Assembly (NCBI RefSeq): GCF_028877475.1
Contig: NZ_CP113527.1
Location: 3,155,501-3,219,500 of the forward strand
DNA length: 64,000 nt
Reading direction: 5' to 3'
DNA from: Lysinibacillus irui
GTDB lineage: Bacteria > Bacillota > Bacilli > Bacillales_A > Planococcaceae
Positions 18,243 to 25,814 of the stretch are shown here, one piece after another. A model generated the notes under the pieces. That model did no database searches. It saw only the letters and a program-made list of their open reading frames with translations, and was not told where the DNA came from. The first letter of the stretch is position 1. Every line of letters begins with the position of its first letter. The position numbers and the translations under genes were made by a program.

Positions 18243-18416
18243 TTAACAAGAACCACAGCACGATGTTGAGCCGCATGTAGACGATGCTGAACAGCTTGTT
18301 GAGCCACTGCTAGCTGTTGTCTCTGGAATCGCTGATACTTCATCAAGATCTAATAGTTCTACTTCTAAATCGAATTCTTTTGTATTTACTTCCTTAGTAT
18401 TCATTGGTTTTGTCAT
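18243..18416 (-). CDS. Thiazolylpeptide precursor, copy 3
   Basis: The 57-residue precursor starts at ATG 18416 (GGAGG eight bases upstream; ATG 18419 is adjacent and also possible). Its acidic leader (EFDLEVELLDLDEVSAIPE) is followed by TTASSG and the Ser/Cys/Thr-rich tail STSCSASSTCGSTSCCGSC. This is the layout of thiazolylpeptide-type bacteriocin precursors, where the tail becomes thiazoles, dehydro-residues and the pyridine ring. The last 44 residues are identical to copies 1 and 2, though several codons differ. Confidence 0.92.
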   Translation of the reverse strand: MTKPMNTKEVNTKEFDLEVELLDLDEVSAIPETTASSGSTSCSASSTCGSTSCCGSC

Positions 18417-18493
18417 CATTTGTTCCTCCTATAGAATAGTAATTTTTTTGTTTATATTGTTTTACAAAACTGACTCTTGACCTTCAATAACTA

Positions 18494-18667
18494 TTAACAA
18501 GAACCGCAGCATGATGTGGAGCCACATGTTGACGATGCCGAACAGCTTGTTGAGCCACTGCTAGCTGTTGTTTCTGGAATGGCTGACACTTCATCCAAAT
18601 CTAATAGTTCTACCTCTAAATCAAATTCTTTTGTGTTTACTTCCTTAGCATTCATTGGTTTTGTCAT
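18494..18667 (-). CDS. Thiazolylpeptide precursor, copy 2
   Basis: This 57-residue precursor has the same leader and core as copy 3; the two differ by one residue near the start (KPMNAKE versus KPMNTKE). The start at ATG 18667 has GGAGG eight bases upstream (a second ATG at 18670). It lies about 250 bp from each neighbouring copy and shares spacer sequence (ACTGACTCTT) with them, so the three arose by tandem duplication. Confidence 0.92.
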   Translation of the reverse strand: MTKPMNAKEVNTKEFDLEVELLDLDEVSAIPETTASSGSTSCSASSTCGSTSCCGSC

Positions 18668-18746
18668 CATTTGTTCCTCCAGTTCAAAAGTAATTTTTTG
18701 TACATCTTTTCCTTCAAAAACTGACTCTTAGCCTTCTAGATGATTA

Positions 18747-18920
18747 TTAACATGAACCGCAGCATGATGTTGAGCCGCATGTTGATGATGCCGAACAGCT
18801 TGTTGAGCCACTGCTAGCTGTTGTTTCTGGAATGGCTGATACTTCATCCAAATCTAATAATTCTACTTCTAAATCAAATTCATTTGCATTCAGTTCTTTT
18901 TCTCGTAATTCTTTTGGCAT
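18747..18920 (-). CDS. Thiazolylpeptide precursor, copy 1 (promoter-proximal)
   Basis: The 57-residue precursor starts at ATG 18920, eight bases after AGGAG; an upstream in-frame extension has no such site. Its first 13 residues (MPKELREKELNAN) differ from the other copies, but from EFDLEVELL to the end it is identical to them. Being first in the transcript it probably diverged earliest from copies 2 and 3. Five Cys and many Ser/Thr in the last 22 residues supply the azole and dehydroalanine sites. Exact leader cleavage is unknown; after the Ala of PETTA is likely. Confidence 0.92.
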   Translation of the reverse strand: MPKELREKELNANEFDLEVELLDLDEVSAIPETTASSGSTSCSASSTCGSTSCCGSC

Positions 18921-19008
18921 CTTTTTTTCTCCTTTCATTTTTACTACATACATAACATAACCCGAGACTTCTACAGTTTTTCATTTCATTCATACAAACC
19001 GCTCCTCA

Positions 19009-19063
19009 ATACTTAAATGTCCTAAGTATCTGATTTAGGTGTTATATTTTCCTTCCTAACTGT
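19009..19063 (-). promoter_or_regulatory. Candidate operator region of the thiopeptide operon
   Basis: About 90-145 bases upstream of the first precursor gene lie a 7-bp inverted repeat (ATACTTA 19009-19015 / TAAGTAT 19023-19029) and, on the minus strand, ACAGTTAGG (19063-19055), a full match to the staphylococcal AgrA half-site. No good -35/-10 pair is seen between here and the gene, which would fit an activator-dependent promoter. A second half-site at the usual 12-13-base spacing is not convincing. Confidence 0.35.
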
Positions 19064-19194
19064 CATCAAAATACCATGTGACTTCACTTGTTTTATAAGT
19101 TCAGCTGTTTTGAAGAGACTGATGGTTTCATGATTCCGACTTCCATTTGTCCTGAACGATAGCAATATAAACATTATTGTTTCAAATTAAAATA

Positions 19195-19221
19195 CCCGCT
19201 TAAGAATTTTTCTTAAGCGGG
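19195..19221. other. Perfect 12-bp inverted repeat
   Basis: CCCGCTTAAGAA (19195-19206) and TTCTTAAGCGGG (19210-19221) form a tight hairpin with a 3-base loop. The minus strand continues T-rich, so it may be a secondary terminator between the tRNA and the precursor genes. Confidence 0.55.
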
Positions 19222-19364
19222 ACGGTATGTTTCTCTTTAAGAATGATGAATGAATTATACTATCGTTGGAGCTAATAAACCTAAACCGAACATTGTTTGA
19301 CTCCGATGAGAATGTATAGAAACTTTTCATTTTCTATCTTTTTCCAATATATTCTCAAAAAAAG

Positions 19365-19409
19365 AAAAGCGCTTCAAACCCTTGAGATTAAAGGATTTGA
19401 AGCGCTTTT
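19365..19409 (-). terminator. Terminator of the tRNA-Arg transcript
   Basis: A perfect 14-bp stem (AAAAGCGCTTCAAA with TTTGAAGCGCTTTT) is followed on the minus strand by CTTTTTTTG. Confidence 0.88.
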
Positions 19410-19445
19410 CAGTTGGTTCAAGCTTATTCTATCTGAACCTTTTGA

Positions 19446-19519
<74 letters not shown>

Positions 19520-19739
19520 ATGATGTCGTTTCTTATGTATTCCATAGGAAGGACAATATTTATTATATGTACTTTATAGCATAATGTCAACATTAATTTT
19601 ACTATGTAGGCAAGGTTTGCCTCATATTTTTTATCATATGCTGTGATAGTATCAATTATACCATCTCTTCACCTTCTAAAGGGACGAATATAAAAAATTT
19701 TGCTACACTATTTGCGATAAAAACTTGGAGGTATGTTTG

Positions 19740-20486
19740 ATGTTTAAGGATTCAGTTGTTATTGTCACAGGTGGTGCACAGGGGATTGGGAAAGGTATTG
19801 TTCATGCCTATGCACGACAGGGAGCAAAAGTAGTGATTGCCGATTTAAATGAAGGGCTTGGTCAACAATTAGAACAGGATCTGCTTGCTAAAGGCTACTC
19901 TGTATTATTTGTTCACACGGATGTGACGAAGGAAGAGGAGATCGTTCATTTAATGCAACGAGCTGTTGAGCAATACGGGACGATTCATATTTTAATTAAT
20001 AACGCTGGAAAGTTTCAGCATAAATCTCCTTATGATGTGACGTTTGAGGAGTGGAGTGATCTTTTGCATACGAATTTAACGAGTACCTTTTTTTGTGCAA
20101 GAGAGGCAGCAAAGGTGATGAGACACAATGCGAAGGGTGGTGCGATTGTTTCATTGGCTTCGACGCGAGCGGAAATGTCTGAGCCTGATACAGAAGCCTA
20201 TGCGGCTACAAAAGGTGGAATTGTGGCATTAACCCATGCTTTAGCCCGATCTTTAGGGCCTGATCAGATTACTGTGAATTGTATTTCGCCTGGTTGGATT
20301 GAAACGGGCGATTATGCAGCTCTTCGTCCAATAGATCATGCGCAGCATTTGTCGGGAAGGGTTGGTGTACCAGAGGATATCGCACAGGCTTGTCTCTATT
20401 TAACCAATCCGCAGAATAATTTTGTGACAGGCATTAATATTACCGTTGATGGTGGTATGACCAAAAAGATGATTTACGAAGAGTAA
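19740..20486 (+). CDS. SDR family oxidoreductase
   Basis: The 248-residue classical short-chain dehydrogenase starts at ATG 19740, eight bases after GGAGG. It shows the cofactor motif TGGAQGIG near the N-terminus, NNAG in the middle, and the catalytic Ser (in IVSLAS) and YAATK. The Asp in VVIADLN at the end of strand 2 suggests NAD(H) preference. The C-terminus has the usual ITVDGG. The substrate cannot be told; the sequence is of the glucose-dehydrogenase/3-oxoacyl-reductase type. It is followed closely by an unrecognised gene on the same strand. Confidence 0.88.
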   Translation: MFKDSVVIVTGGAQGIGKGIVHAYARQGAKVVIADLNEGLGQQLEQDLLAKGYSVLFVHTDVTKEEEIVHLMQRAVEQYGTIHILINNAGKFQHKSPYDVTFEEWSDLLHTNLTSTFFCAREAAKVMRHNAKGGAIVSLASTRAEMSEPDTEAYAATKGGIVALTHALARSLGPDQITVNCISPGWIETGDYAALRPIDHAQHLSGRVGVPEDIAQACLYLTNPQNNFVTGINITVDGGMTKKMIYEE

Positions 20487-20575
20487 TCATAATCTCCTTT
20501 ACTTTCTTGTTCTTCATACTTAGAGATTGTGCGGAGTATGCTACTGTAGGAGAAAAAACAAGAAGGAGTGAAGCC

Positions 20576-21226
20576 TTGTACCCCTATTCAAATGGTTTTA
20601 CTTTAAGCCAGCTGTACCAAGGTCCCTATGGTCAATATACGGCACCGATTCGACACATTTTAAATTCCAATGATTATCGTCGTTGTATCAGTAAAAACGA
20701 AGCAGATTTTATGGCCATGAATCGCTTACTCTGGATGGAGCATGTGAATTGGACACGGATGACGATCATCAGCATTGTCTTTAATTTACCTGATTTACCT
20801 TTTGTGCAGCAGCGTTTGCTACGAAATGCAACCGATTTAGGGAATTGTCTACGGCCCTTTTACGGTGACTCTGTAGCAGATCGCTATGCGGCCTTAATTA
20901 AGGAGCATTTACTTATTGCTGCACAATTAGTAACAGCAGCTGCTAAAGGAGATGCTTCAACAGCGGAAGTGAAAGAAAAAGAATGGTATCGCAATGCAGA
21001 TGATATTGCCATATTTTTGCATACAATCAATCCTTATTTAAGTAGAGAAGCTGTACAAAAAATGTTTTATACGCATTTAGCTTTAACGAAAAATGAAGCG
21101 GTGACGATGATACAAAAAGATTATCAAGCAGATGTAGAGGTTTTTGATGAAATTGAAGCAGAGGCACTTGCGATGTCTGATATGATTGCCAGCGCCATTG
21201 TGATGCAATTTTGTTACCTCTTTTAA
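20576..21226 (+). CDS. Unrecognised mostly helical protein
   Basis: I do not recognise this 216-residue protein. A TTG at 20576 is chosen because GAAGGAG lies seven bases upstream; a longer ORF from 20507 has no ribosome site. It begins YPYSNGFTLSQLYQGPYGQY and then looks like an all-helical bundle with conserved-looking WMEHVNWTRM, FYGD, and acidic C-terminal helices. There is no signal peptide or metal motif. It follows the SDR gene by 89 bases and converges with the DUF2071 gene. Confidence 0.7.
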   Translation: MYPYSNGFTLSQLYQGPYGQYTAPIRHILNSNDYRRCISKNEADFMAMNRLLWMEHVNWTRMTIISIVFNLPDLPFVQQRLLRNATDLGNCLRPFYGDSVADRYAALIKEHLLIAAQLVTAAAKGDASTAEVKEKEWYRNADDIAIFLHTINPYLSREAVQKMFYTHLALTKNEAVTMIQKDYQADVEVFDEIEAEALAMSDMIASAIVMQFCYLF

Positions 21227-21904
21227 TTACGTAAGCTTTTTATGTTCCATTACTGGTGGGAAAACTCTAGCCACCTTGTTCTTGGCATAATGGGCAATAG
21301 GCTCCATATGTTGAAAAGTTTTTTTCATAAAGGAAGCGAGTGAATTGCTTTGAATGGTTACTCTGGCTCGTTGCAACTCCCAAGGTGAGTGGTGGATATC
21401 AATACGAAGCAGTTTATTGTTGTATTTTGACCATGAATGATAACGTTCTACGATCCAGTGATCAAAATTCGTGGCTGTATGATCCCCCAATGTAAAAGTA
21501 ACTTTTAATCTTTCATCACATGCCTTGTAATGGCTTGTATAAGAAAAGTGATGATCAATTTGTTTGCCTACTAATTGTGAATAACGATATGGTAAGCTCC
21601 CGATTGCCGTTACCTTTGATAGTAAATAATTAGTCACATCTAGATGAAAAAAATAGATTCCTTTCCTACCGTTATACTTGACATATGTTCGGACATTCAA
21701 CTGTAAATAGTTATTCATGCCAGGGATGGGCGGTAGAAAGCGAAGTCGATGTCGATGAACTTTAAAAAGGACAGCACTAAGCCAAGCATTCTCTTCAAAG
21801 AGATCGAGCTGTAACTCATTCGGTATATATTTTTGTAGTTCTTGGGGAGATATAGGCCAATGTAAGAATAATACATCTTGCCATGTTTGTGTCATCATCC
21901 ACAT
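21227..21904 (-). CDS. DUF2071 (YqjF-like) protein
   Basis: The 225-residue protein matches the YqjF/DUF2071 family: QTWQDVLFLHWPI near the start, LQLDLFEENAWLSAVLF, NVRTYVKYNGRKGIYFFHLD and the later SLPYRYS. The family's function is unknown. It begins at ATG 21904 with GGAG seven bases upstream, and that ribosome site sits inside a 12-bp inverted repeat (21911-21949). Confidence 0.85.
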   Translation of the reverse strand: MWMMTQTWQDVLFLHWPISPQELQKYIPNELQLDLFEENAWLSAVLFKVHRHRLRFLPPIPGMNNYLQLNVRTYVKYNGRKGIYFFHLDVTNYLLSKVTAIGSLPYRYSQLVGKQIDHHFSYTSHYKACDERLKVTFTLGDHTATNFDHWIVERYHSWSKYNNKLLRIDIHHSPWELQRARVTIQSNSLASFMKKTFQHMEPIAHYAKNKVARVFPPVMEHKKLT

Positions 21905-21910
21905 AATAAA

Positions 21911-21949
21911 ACTCCTTTCTAACGACTAGTTTTTCCTAGAAAGGAGTTA
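21911..21949 (-). promoter_or_regulatory. 12-bp hairpin that includes the DUF2071 ribosome-binding site
   Basis: AACTCCTTTCTA (21911-21922) pairs perfectly with TAGAAAGGAGTT (21938-21949). On the minus strand the downstream arm contains the AAGGAG of the DUF2071 gene, so a transcript arriving from upstream would bury the site; the TTTTATT after the stem may also allow termination of the DUF2639 gene. Confidence 0.55.
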
Positions 21950-21963
21950 TTCAAACAAACGAA

Positions 21964-22125
21964 CTATTTATCTTGCTCAGCAGATTCTATTTCAACATAA
22001 CGATAATATAAATTACGTAATTCAGATTCTTTATACAAACCTAAATGACTTTTGTATTGGGGATGTACCATTATCCCCTGTGCTCGTAATTTTTTGACAA
22101 ACCAACCTTTTGAATATTGATGCAC
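21964..22125 (-). CDS. DUF2639 (YflJ-like) small protein
   Basis: The 53-residue protein contains YSKGWFVKKLRAQGIMVHP and LGLYKESELRNLYYRY, the pattern of the small Bacillus DUF2639 family (SKGW...LK..G..hP....LE.YK...lRNLY). The GTG at 22125 has AAGGAG ten bases upstream; an in-frame ATG at 22134 is only one base from that site. The function is unknown. Confidence 0.75.
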   Translation of the reverse strand: MHQYSKGWFVKKLRAQGIMVHPQYKSHLGLYKESELRNLYYRYVEIESAEQDK

Positions 22126-22200
22126 CGAACCCATTCTCCTTTATCTTTATTCATACATAGGGTATGCACTTGAATTCTTGAGGGTGCCTTTGTGCAATAA

Positions 22201-22228
22201 AAAAAGAGAGGCGGTATCCTCTCTTTTT
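22201..22228 (-). terminator. Terminator of selO, overlapping its stop codon
   Basis: AAAAAGAGAG (22201-22210) pairs with CTCTCTTTTT (22219-22228), with a T run on either strand. Confidence 0.85.
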
Positions 22229-23688
22229 TAAGTGCCACAAAAAGTGCGATATGGTTGACTACACGATTCAGGCAGTGAAGCATAGTTCTGTTGCTCTTTT
22301 GTATGGGCGTAGGGCTGCGCAAGGACTTTTAATAAGTTGTTCATCACACTATAATCCCCTCGTTCTACTGCCGCTTCTAATGCCTCTTCTACTCTGTGAT
22401 TGCGTGGAATAACAGCAGGATTATGCTGTTGCATTACTTGTTGTGACATTTCTTTCGTCTGCTGCTGCCTCTCTAATCGCGCTTGCCATTTTTGATACCA
22501 TTCTTTAAAAGCTGATGCAGTAAATAACTCAGATTCATTTACCTGGTCAAATGTTAACGCGATAAATGTATTTGTATAGTCTGCTTTGTATTGTTGCATG
22601 AGCTGCAAAAGTTCTTCAATTAATGCTGCATCCTCTTGTTCTTCAGTAAATAATCCTAGCTTAGCACGCATCCCCTTCATCCAATTTTGAGTATACAGCT
22701 GGGGATATTGTTGCAGAACATCCTGTGCCAGTTGAATAGCTTCCTCCTGATCTTCATGAATTAAAGGGAGTAACGCTTCAGCCAAGCGTGTGACATTCCA
22801 GCCACCTATATTTGGCTGGTTGCCATAAGCATAACGACCTTGATGATCAATTGAGCTAAATACTGTCGCTGGATCATAGGTGTCCATAAACGCACAAGGG
22901 CCATAATCAATCGTTTCACCACTAATCGTCATATTATCTGTATTCATCACACCATGGATAAAGCCAACTAATTGCCACTTAGCTATAAGAGACGCTTGTT
23001 TTTTGATTACTTCCTGTAGTAAATAAAGATAACGATTTTGGTCTCCTAAATCTGCTTGGAAATGTCGCTCTAATGCATAATCAGCTAAGAGCTGAAGCTC
23101 CTCATCCGTCCCCCAGTTTGCGGCAAATTGAAAGGTTCCTACACGCAAATGGCTACTGGCAATTCGTGTGACAATCGCACCTGGCAATTCAGTTTCACGC
23201 ATAATCGTTTCACCGGTAGTCACGACTGCTAAACAGCGGGAAGTAGGAATTCCTAACGCGTACATCGCCTCACTTATAATATACTCCCTTAACATTGGAC
23301 CCAATGCAGCTCTTCCATCACCACCACGAGAATAAGGTGTTCTACCGGAACCTTTTAATGCGATATCATAGCGTTCATTATGGGGGGTTATTTGTTCACC
23401 ATATAGCAGCGCCCGACCGTCACCTAGCATATTAAAATGACCGAATTGATGTCCTGCATAAGCCTGCGCAATTGGTTCGCCACCTTCTGGGATTTTACTA
23501 CCAGCCAAAATGGCTACTGCCTCCTCATCTTGTAAAGCTTCAATGTCTAGGCCAAGTGATGTTGCTACTGCTTCATTAAGCAACACCAGTTTTGGTGAAC
23601 GTACAGGATTTAATGAAATGTCGGAATAAAAAATACTTGGTAGTCGAACATAACTATTATCAAAATGCCAGCCAATTGTCTTTTTCAT
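22228..23688 (-). CDS. selO: Protein adenylyltransferase SelO (YdiU/UPF0061)
   Basis: The 486-residue pseudokinase-fold AMPylator has all family landmarks: [38 protein letters not shown], the HGVMNTDNM segment with the metal-binding [10 protein letters not shown], and a C-terminus ending [10 protein letters not shown] as in bacterial members. SelO transfers AMP from ATP to Ser/Thr/Tyr of proteins and is linked to redox stress. The ATG at 23688 is preferred because AAAGGAG precedes it; an 18-residue upstream extension is unlikely. Confidence 0.95.
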   Translation of the reverse strand: MKKTIGWHFDNSYVRLPSIFYSDISLNPVRSPKLVLLNEAVATSLGLDIEALQDEEAVAILAGSKIPEGGEPIAQAYAGHQFGHFNMLGDGRALLYGEQITPHNERYDIALKGSGRTPYSRGGDGRAALGPMLREYIISEAMYALGIPTSRCLAVVTTGETIMRETELPGAIVTRIASSHLRVGTFQFAANWGTDEELQLLADYALERHFQADLGDQNRYLYLLQEVIKKQASLIAKWQLVGFIHGVMNTDNMTISGETIDYGPCAFMDTYDPATVFSSIDHQGRYAYGNQPNIGGWNVTRLAEALLPLIHEDQEEAIQLAQDVLQQYPQLYTQNWMKGMRAKLGLFTEEQEDAALIEELLQLMQQYKADYTNTFIALTFDQVNESELFTASAFKEWYQKWQARLERQQQTKEMSQQVMQQHNPAVIPRNHRVEEALEAAVERGDYSVMNNLLKVLAQPYAHTKEQQNYASLPESCSQPYRTFCGT

Positions 23689-23780
23689 GATGTCTCCTTT
23701 GGTTCCTTTTGAGTTTATTTTTTCTATTTCATCATCTTTCATTCATAGACAATTTTACCACTATTCATAGTCAATATAAA

Positions 23781-23812
23781 AATCCGCAATAACTTCGGAA
23801 GTCTTGCGGATT
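23781..23812 (-). terminator. Terminator of the rph-rdgB-ysnB transcript
   Basis: AATCCGCAA (23781-23789) pairs with TTGCGGATT (23804-23812), followed on the minus strand by TTTTATATT. Confidence 0.8.
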
Positions 23813-23821
23813 CATTTCCTC

Positions 23822-24325
23822 TTATTTTCTTTGAAATGTATGACTAGCTATACATTGGTGATCGTCAGTCCAGAATGCCACTTTAAAAGTAGAAGCCTCT
23901 ATTTCCACAATAGCAAAGCTTTTCTCTTTGCGACCACGTGGTTTTAATAAGCTTCCAGGATTTAAAAATAAAATATCATCTATCATTTCAGCACCGAGGA
24001 TATGGGAATGACCAAAGCACACAATTTGTGCATCTAGCTCTTTAGCCCGATAGGATAATGAAAGAATGGAATTTTTCACATTGAACAAATGACCATGGGT
24101 GATAAAAATCCTTACGTCATTATTCATGAAAATTTCTTCTTCTGGATAAGCCTTCTCATGATCACAGTTCCCACGTACTTTTATCATTCCCGCTAATGAC
24201 TCATGCGCGAAAGGAAGTTCACTATCTCCACAATGAATCACAGTGTCTATTTCTGGATAAAAACCCTTTACTCTTTCAATGACTTGGCTGTCACCATGTG
24301 TATCACTCATAACAAGTATTTTCAT
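23822..24325 (-). CDS. ysnB: YfcE/MJ0936-type metallophosphoesterase (YsnB)
   Basis: The 167-residue phosphoesterase has the motifs SDTHGD (near residue 8), HCGDSE, RGNCDHE, FITHGH and FGHSH that bind two metals. The start at ATG 24325 follows GAGGTG. It is the last gene of rph-rdgB-ysnB, the same order as in B. subtilis. The physiological substrate is not known for this family. Confidence 0.92.
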   Translation of the reverse strand: MKILVMSDTHGDSQVIERVKGFYPEIDTVIHCGDSELPFAHESLAGMIKVRGNCDHEKAYPEEEIFMNNDVRIFITHGHLFNVKNSILSLSYRAKELDAQIVCFGHSHILGAEMIDDILFLNPGSLLKPRGRKEKSFAIVEIEASTFKVAFWTDDHQCIASHTFQRK

Positions 24326-24337
24326 GGATATCACCTC

Positions 24338-24931
24338 TTATTTTATAAGATTCGGTAATTGCTCCTTTAACTTGCGAATGGCATTGCCACGATGAGAAAT
24401 TGCTCCTTTTTCTTCTGGAGAAAGCTCTGCCATCATACGGTTTAAGCTTGGTACGAAAAAGATAGGATCATAACCAAACCCGTTCGTTCCACGTTTTTCA
24501 TGTGCAATGACACCTTCACATGTACCAAAGACCGTTGTTGTTGCAAATTCGGGACCTGCTATAGCAATGCAGCAGCAAAAACGTGCTGTACGTTTATCAT
24601 CTTCGACCCCTTGTAAATTTTCTAATAGTTTTATCATGTTTGCTTCATCATCATGATCGCCAGCATAGCGAGCAGAATACACGCCTGGTTCACCATTTAA
24701 AGCATCTACTGCTAAACCACTATCATCAGCAATCACAATCGTACCAAGCTCTTTTGCTAAGGCTTCTGCTTTTAAGATTGCATTTTCTTCAAACGTTGTC
24801 CCTGTTTCTTCTATTTCCATTTCTGGTGCCACTTCAAACATTGTTACTACTTCATAACCAAGTGGTCCAAATAATGCTTCGAAATCCTTTGCTTTTCCTT
24901 TATTTTTCGTTGCGATTACTACTTGTTTCAT
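24338..24931 (-). CDS. rdgB: RdgB/HAM1 non-canonical purine NTP pyrophosphatase
   Basis: The 197-residue enzyme has the HAM1 motifs IATKNKGKAKDF at the start, the catalytic IADDSGLAVDALNGEPGVYS, FCCCIA, and NGFGYDPIFFVP. It hydrolyses ITP, dITP and XTP to keep them out of nucleic acids. The start ATG 24931 (GGAGG nine bases upstream) overlaps the end of rph by a base or two, so it is coupled to rph. Confidence 0.94.
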   Translation of the reverse strand: MKQVVIATKNKGKAKDFEALFGPLGYEVVTMFEVAPEMEIEETGTTFEENAILKAEALAKELGTIVIADDSGLAVDALNGEPGVYSARYAGDHDDEANMIKLLENLQGVEDDKRTARFCCCIAIAGPEFATTTVFGTCEGVIAHEKRGTNGFGYDPIFFVPSLNRMMAELSPEEKGAISHRGNAIRKLKEQLPNLIK

Positions 24932-24932
24932 A

Positions 24933-25682
24933 TTATTGATTCCCTCCAACCTTGTTTGCTAGTTCACCAAGTGTTGTTTTTTGGAGCTCTACTAATTGCT
25001 GAATGCCCTTTTCACCTAACGCTAACAATTCATTCAGTTCTTCACGGGAAAAGGTTGCTTCTTCGCCAGTTCCCTGTAATTCAACAAATCGCCCTGCACC
25101 TGTCATCACAATGTTCATATCAACAGCAGCAGCTACATCTTCAACATAATTTAAATCTAAAATGGCACCCTGCTCTTCTACGATACCTACACTAGTTGCT
25201 GCTAAAAAGTCTGTTACTGGGAATTTCTCGAATGGCTTTTCTTCAGCAAATTTAGCAATAGCTTGTGTCATGGCAACAAATGCACCTGTAATGGATGCTG
25301 TACGAGTGCCTCCATCTGCTTGAATGACATCACAGTCAATCCATACTGTACGTTCTCCCAATGCTTCTAAATCCACTACAGCACGCAATGAACGCCCAAT
25401 TAAGCGCTGAATTTCCATCGTACGTCCATTGACTTTCCCACGAGAAGATTCACGAGGTGTACGTTGAGCTGTTGCACGAGGGAGCATTGAATACTCAGCA
25501 GTAATCCATCCTTTTCCTTGCCCACGTAAAAAGCCAGGTACTTTGTCTTCAATTGTAGCTGTGCAAATTACTTTTGTGTTTCCCACTTGAATCAATACGG
25601 AGCCTTCTGGATGTAAAAGATACTCACTATCCATTTTTATCGGTCGTAGCCCGTCTGCATTTCTTCCATCGAATCTTGTCAT
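24933..25682 (-). CDS. rph: Ribonuclease PH
   Basis: The 249-residue phosphorolytic exoribonuclease starts [15 protein letters not shown] at ATG 25682, eight bases after AGGAGG. It shows the phosphate- and RNA-binding regions [10 protein letters not shown] and [23 protein letters not shown] (two short segments of one block) and AFVAMTQAI. It trims tRNA 3' ends. In B. subtilis gerM lies just upstream between racE and rph; here the 132-base gap holds only a terminator. Confidence 0.95.
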   Translation of the reverse strand: MTRFDGRNADGLRPIKMDSEYLLHPEGSVLIQVGNTKVICTATIEDKVPGFLRGQGKGWITAEYSMLPRATAQRTPRESSRGKVNGRTMEIQRLIGRSLRAVVDLEALGERTVWIDCDVIQADGGTRTASITGAFVAMTQAIAKFAEEKPFEKFPVTDFLAATSVGIVEEQGAILDLNYVEDVAAAVDMNIVMTGAGRFVELQGTGEEATFSREELNELLALGEKGIQQLVELQKTTLGELANKVGGNQ

Positions 25683-25780
25683 ATATTTCGTTCCTCCTAA
25701 AAGCTTTCGCGCACTCATCTTATCATAATTTGTTTCATCAAAAAAGTACTCGTCGGCTTATGTATGATGCTGAAAACGGC

Positions 25781-25814
25781 AAAAATCAGCCTAGCCAGTT
25801 GCTAAGCTGATTTT
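25781..25814 (-). terminator. Terminator of racE
   Basis: AAAATCAGC-c-TAGC pairs with GCTA-a-GCTGATTTT around a 5-6-base loop, with T runs on both strands. It sits between racE and rph. Confidence 0.8.

Noticed and set aside
6374..18920. Reading the cluster as a lanthipeptide locus because of the LanB-like protein
   Set aside because: There is no LanC cyclase; YcaO, SagB and two SpaB_C-like proteins plus the Ser/Cys-rich core point to a thiopeptide.
22071..22322. 83-residue minus-strand ORF after selO
   Set aside because: It overlaps the selO 3' end and the DUF2639 gene in another frame and crosses a terminator.
24583..25195. Plus-strand ORFs across rdgB and rph
   Set aside because: Leu/His/Gln-rich translations antisense to conserved genes; shadows of codon bias.
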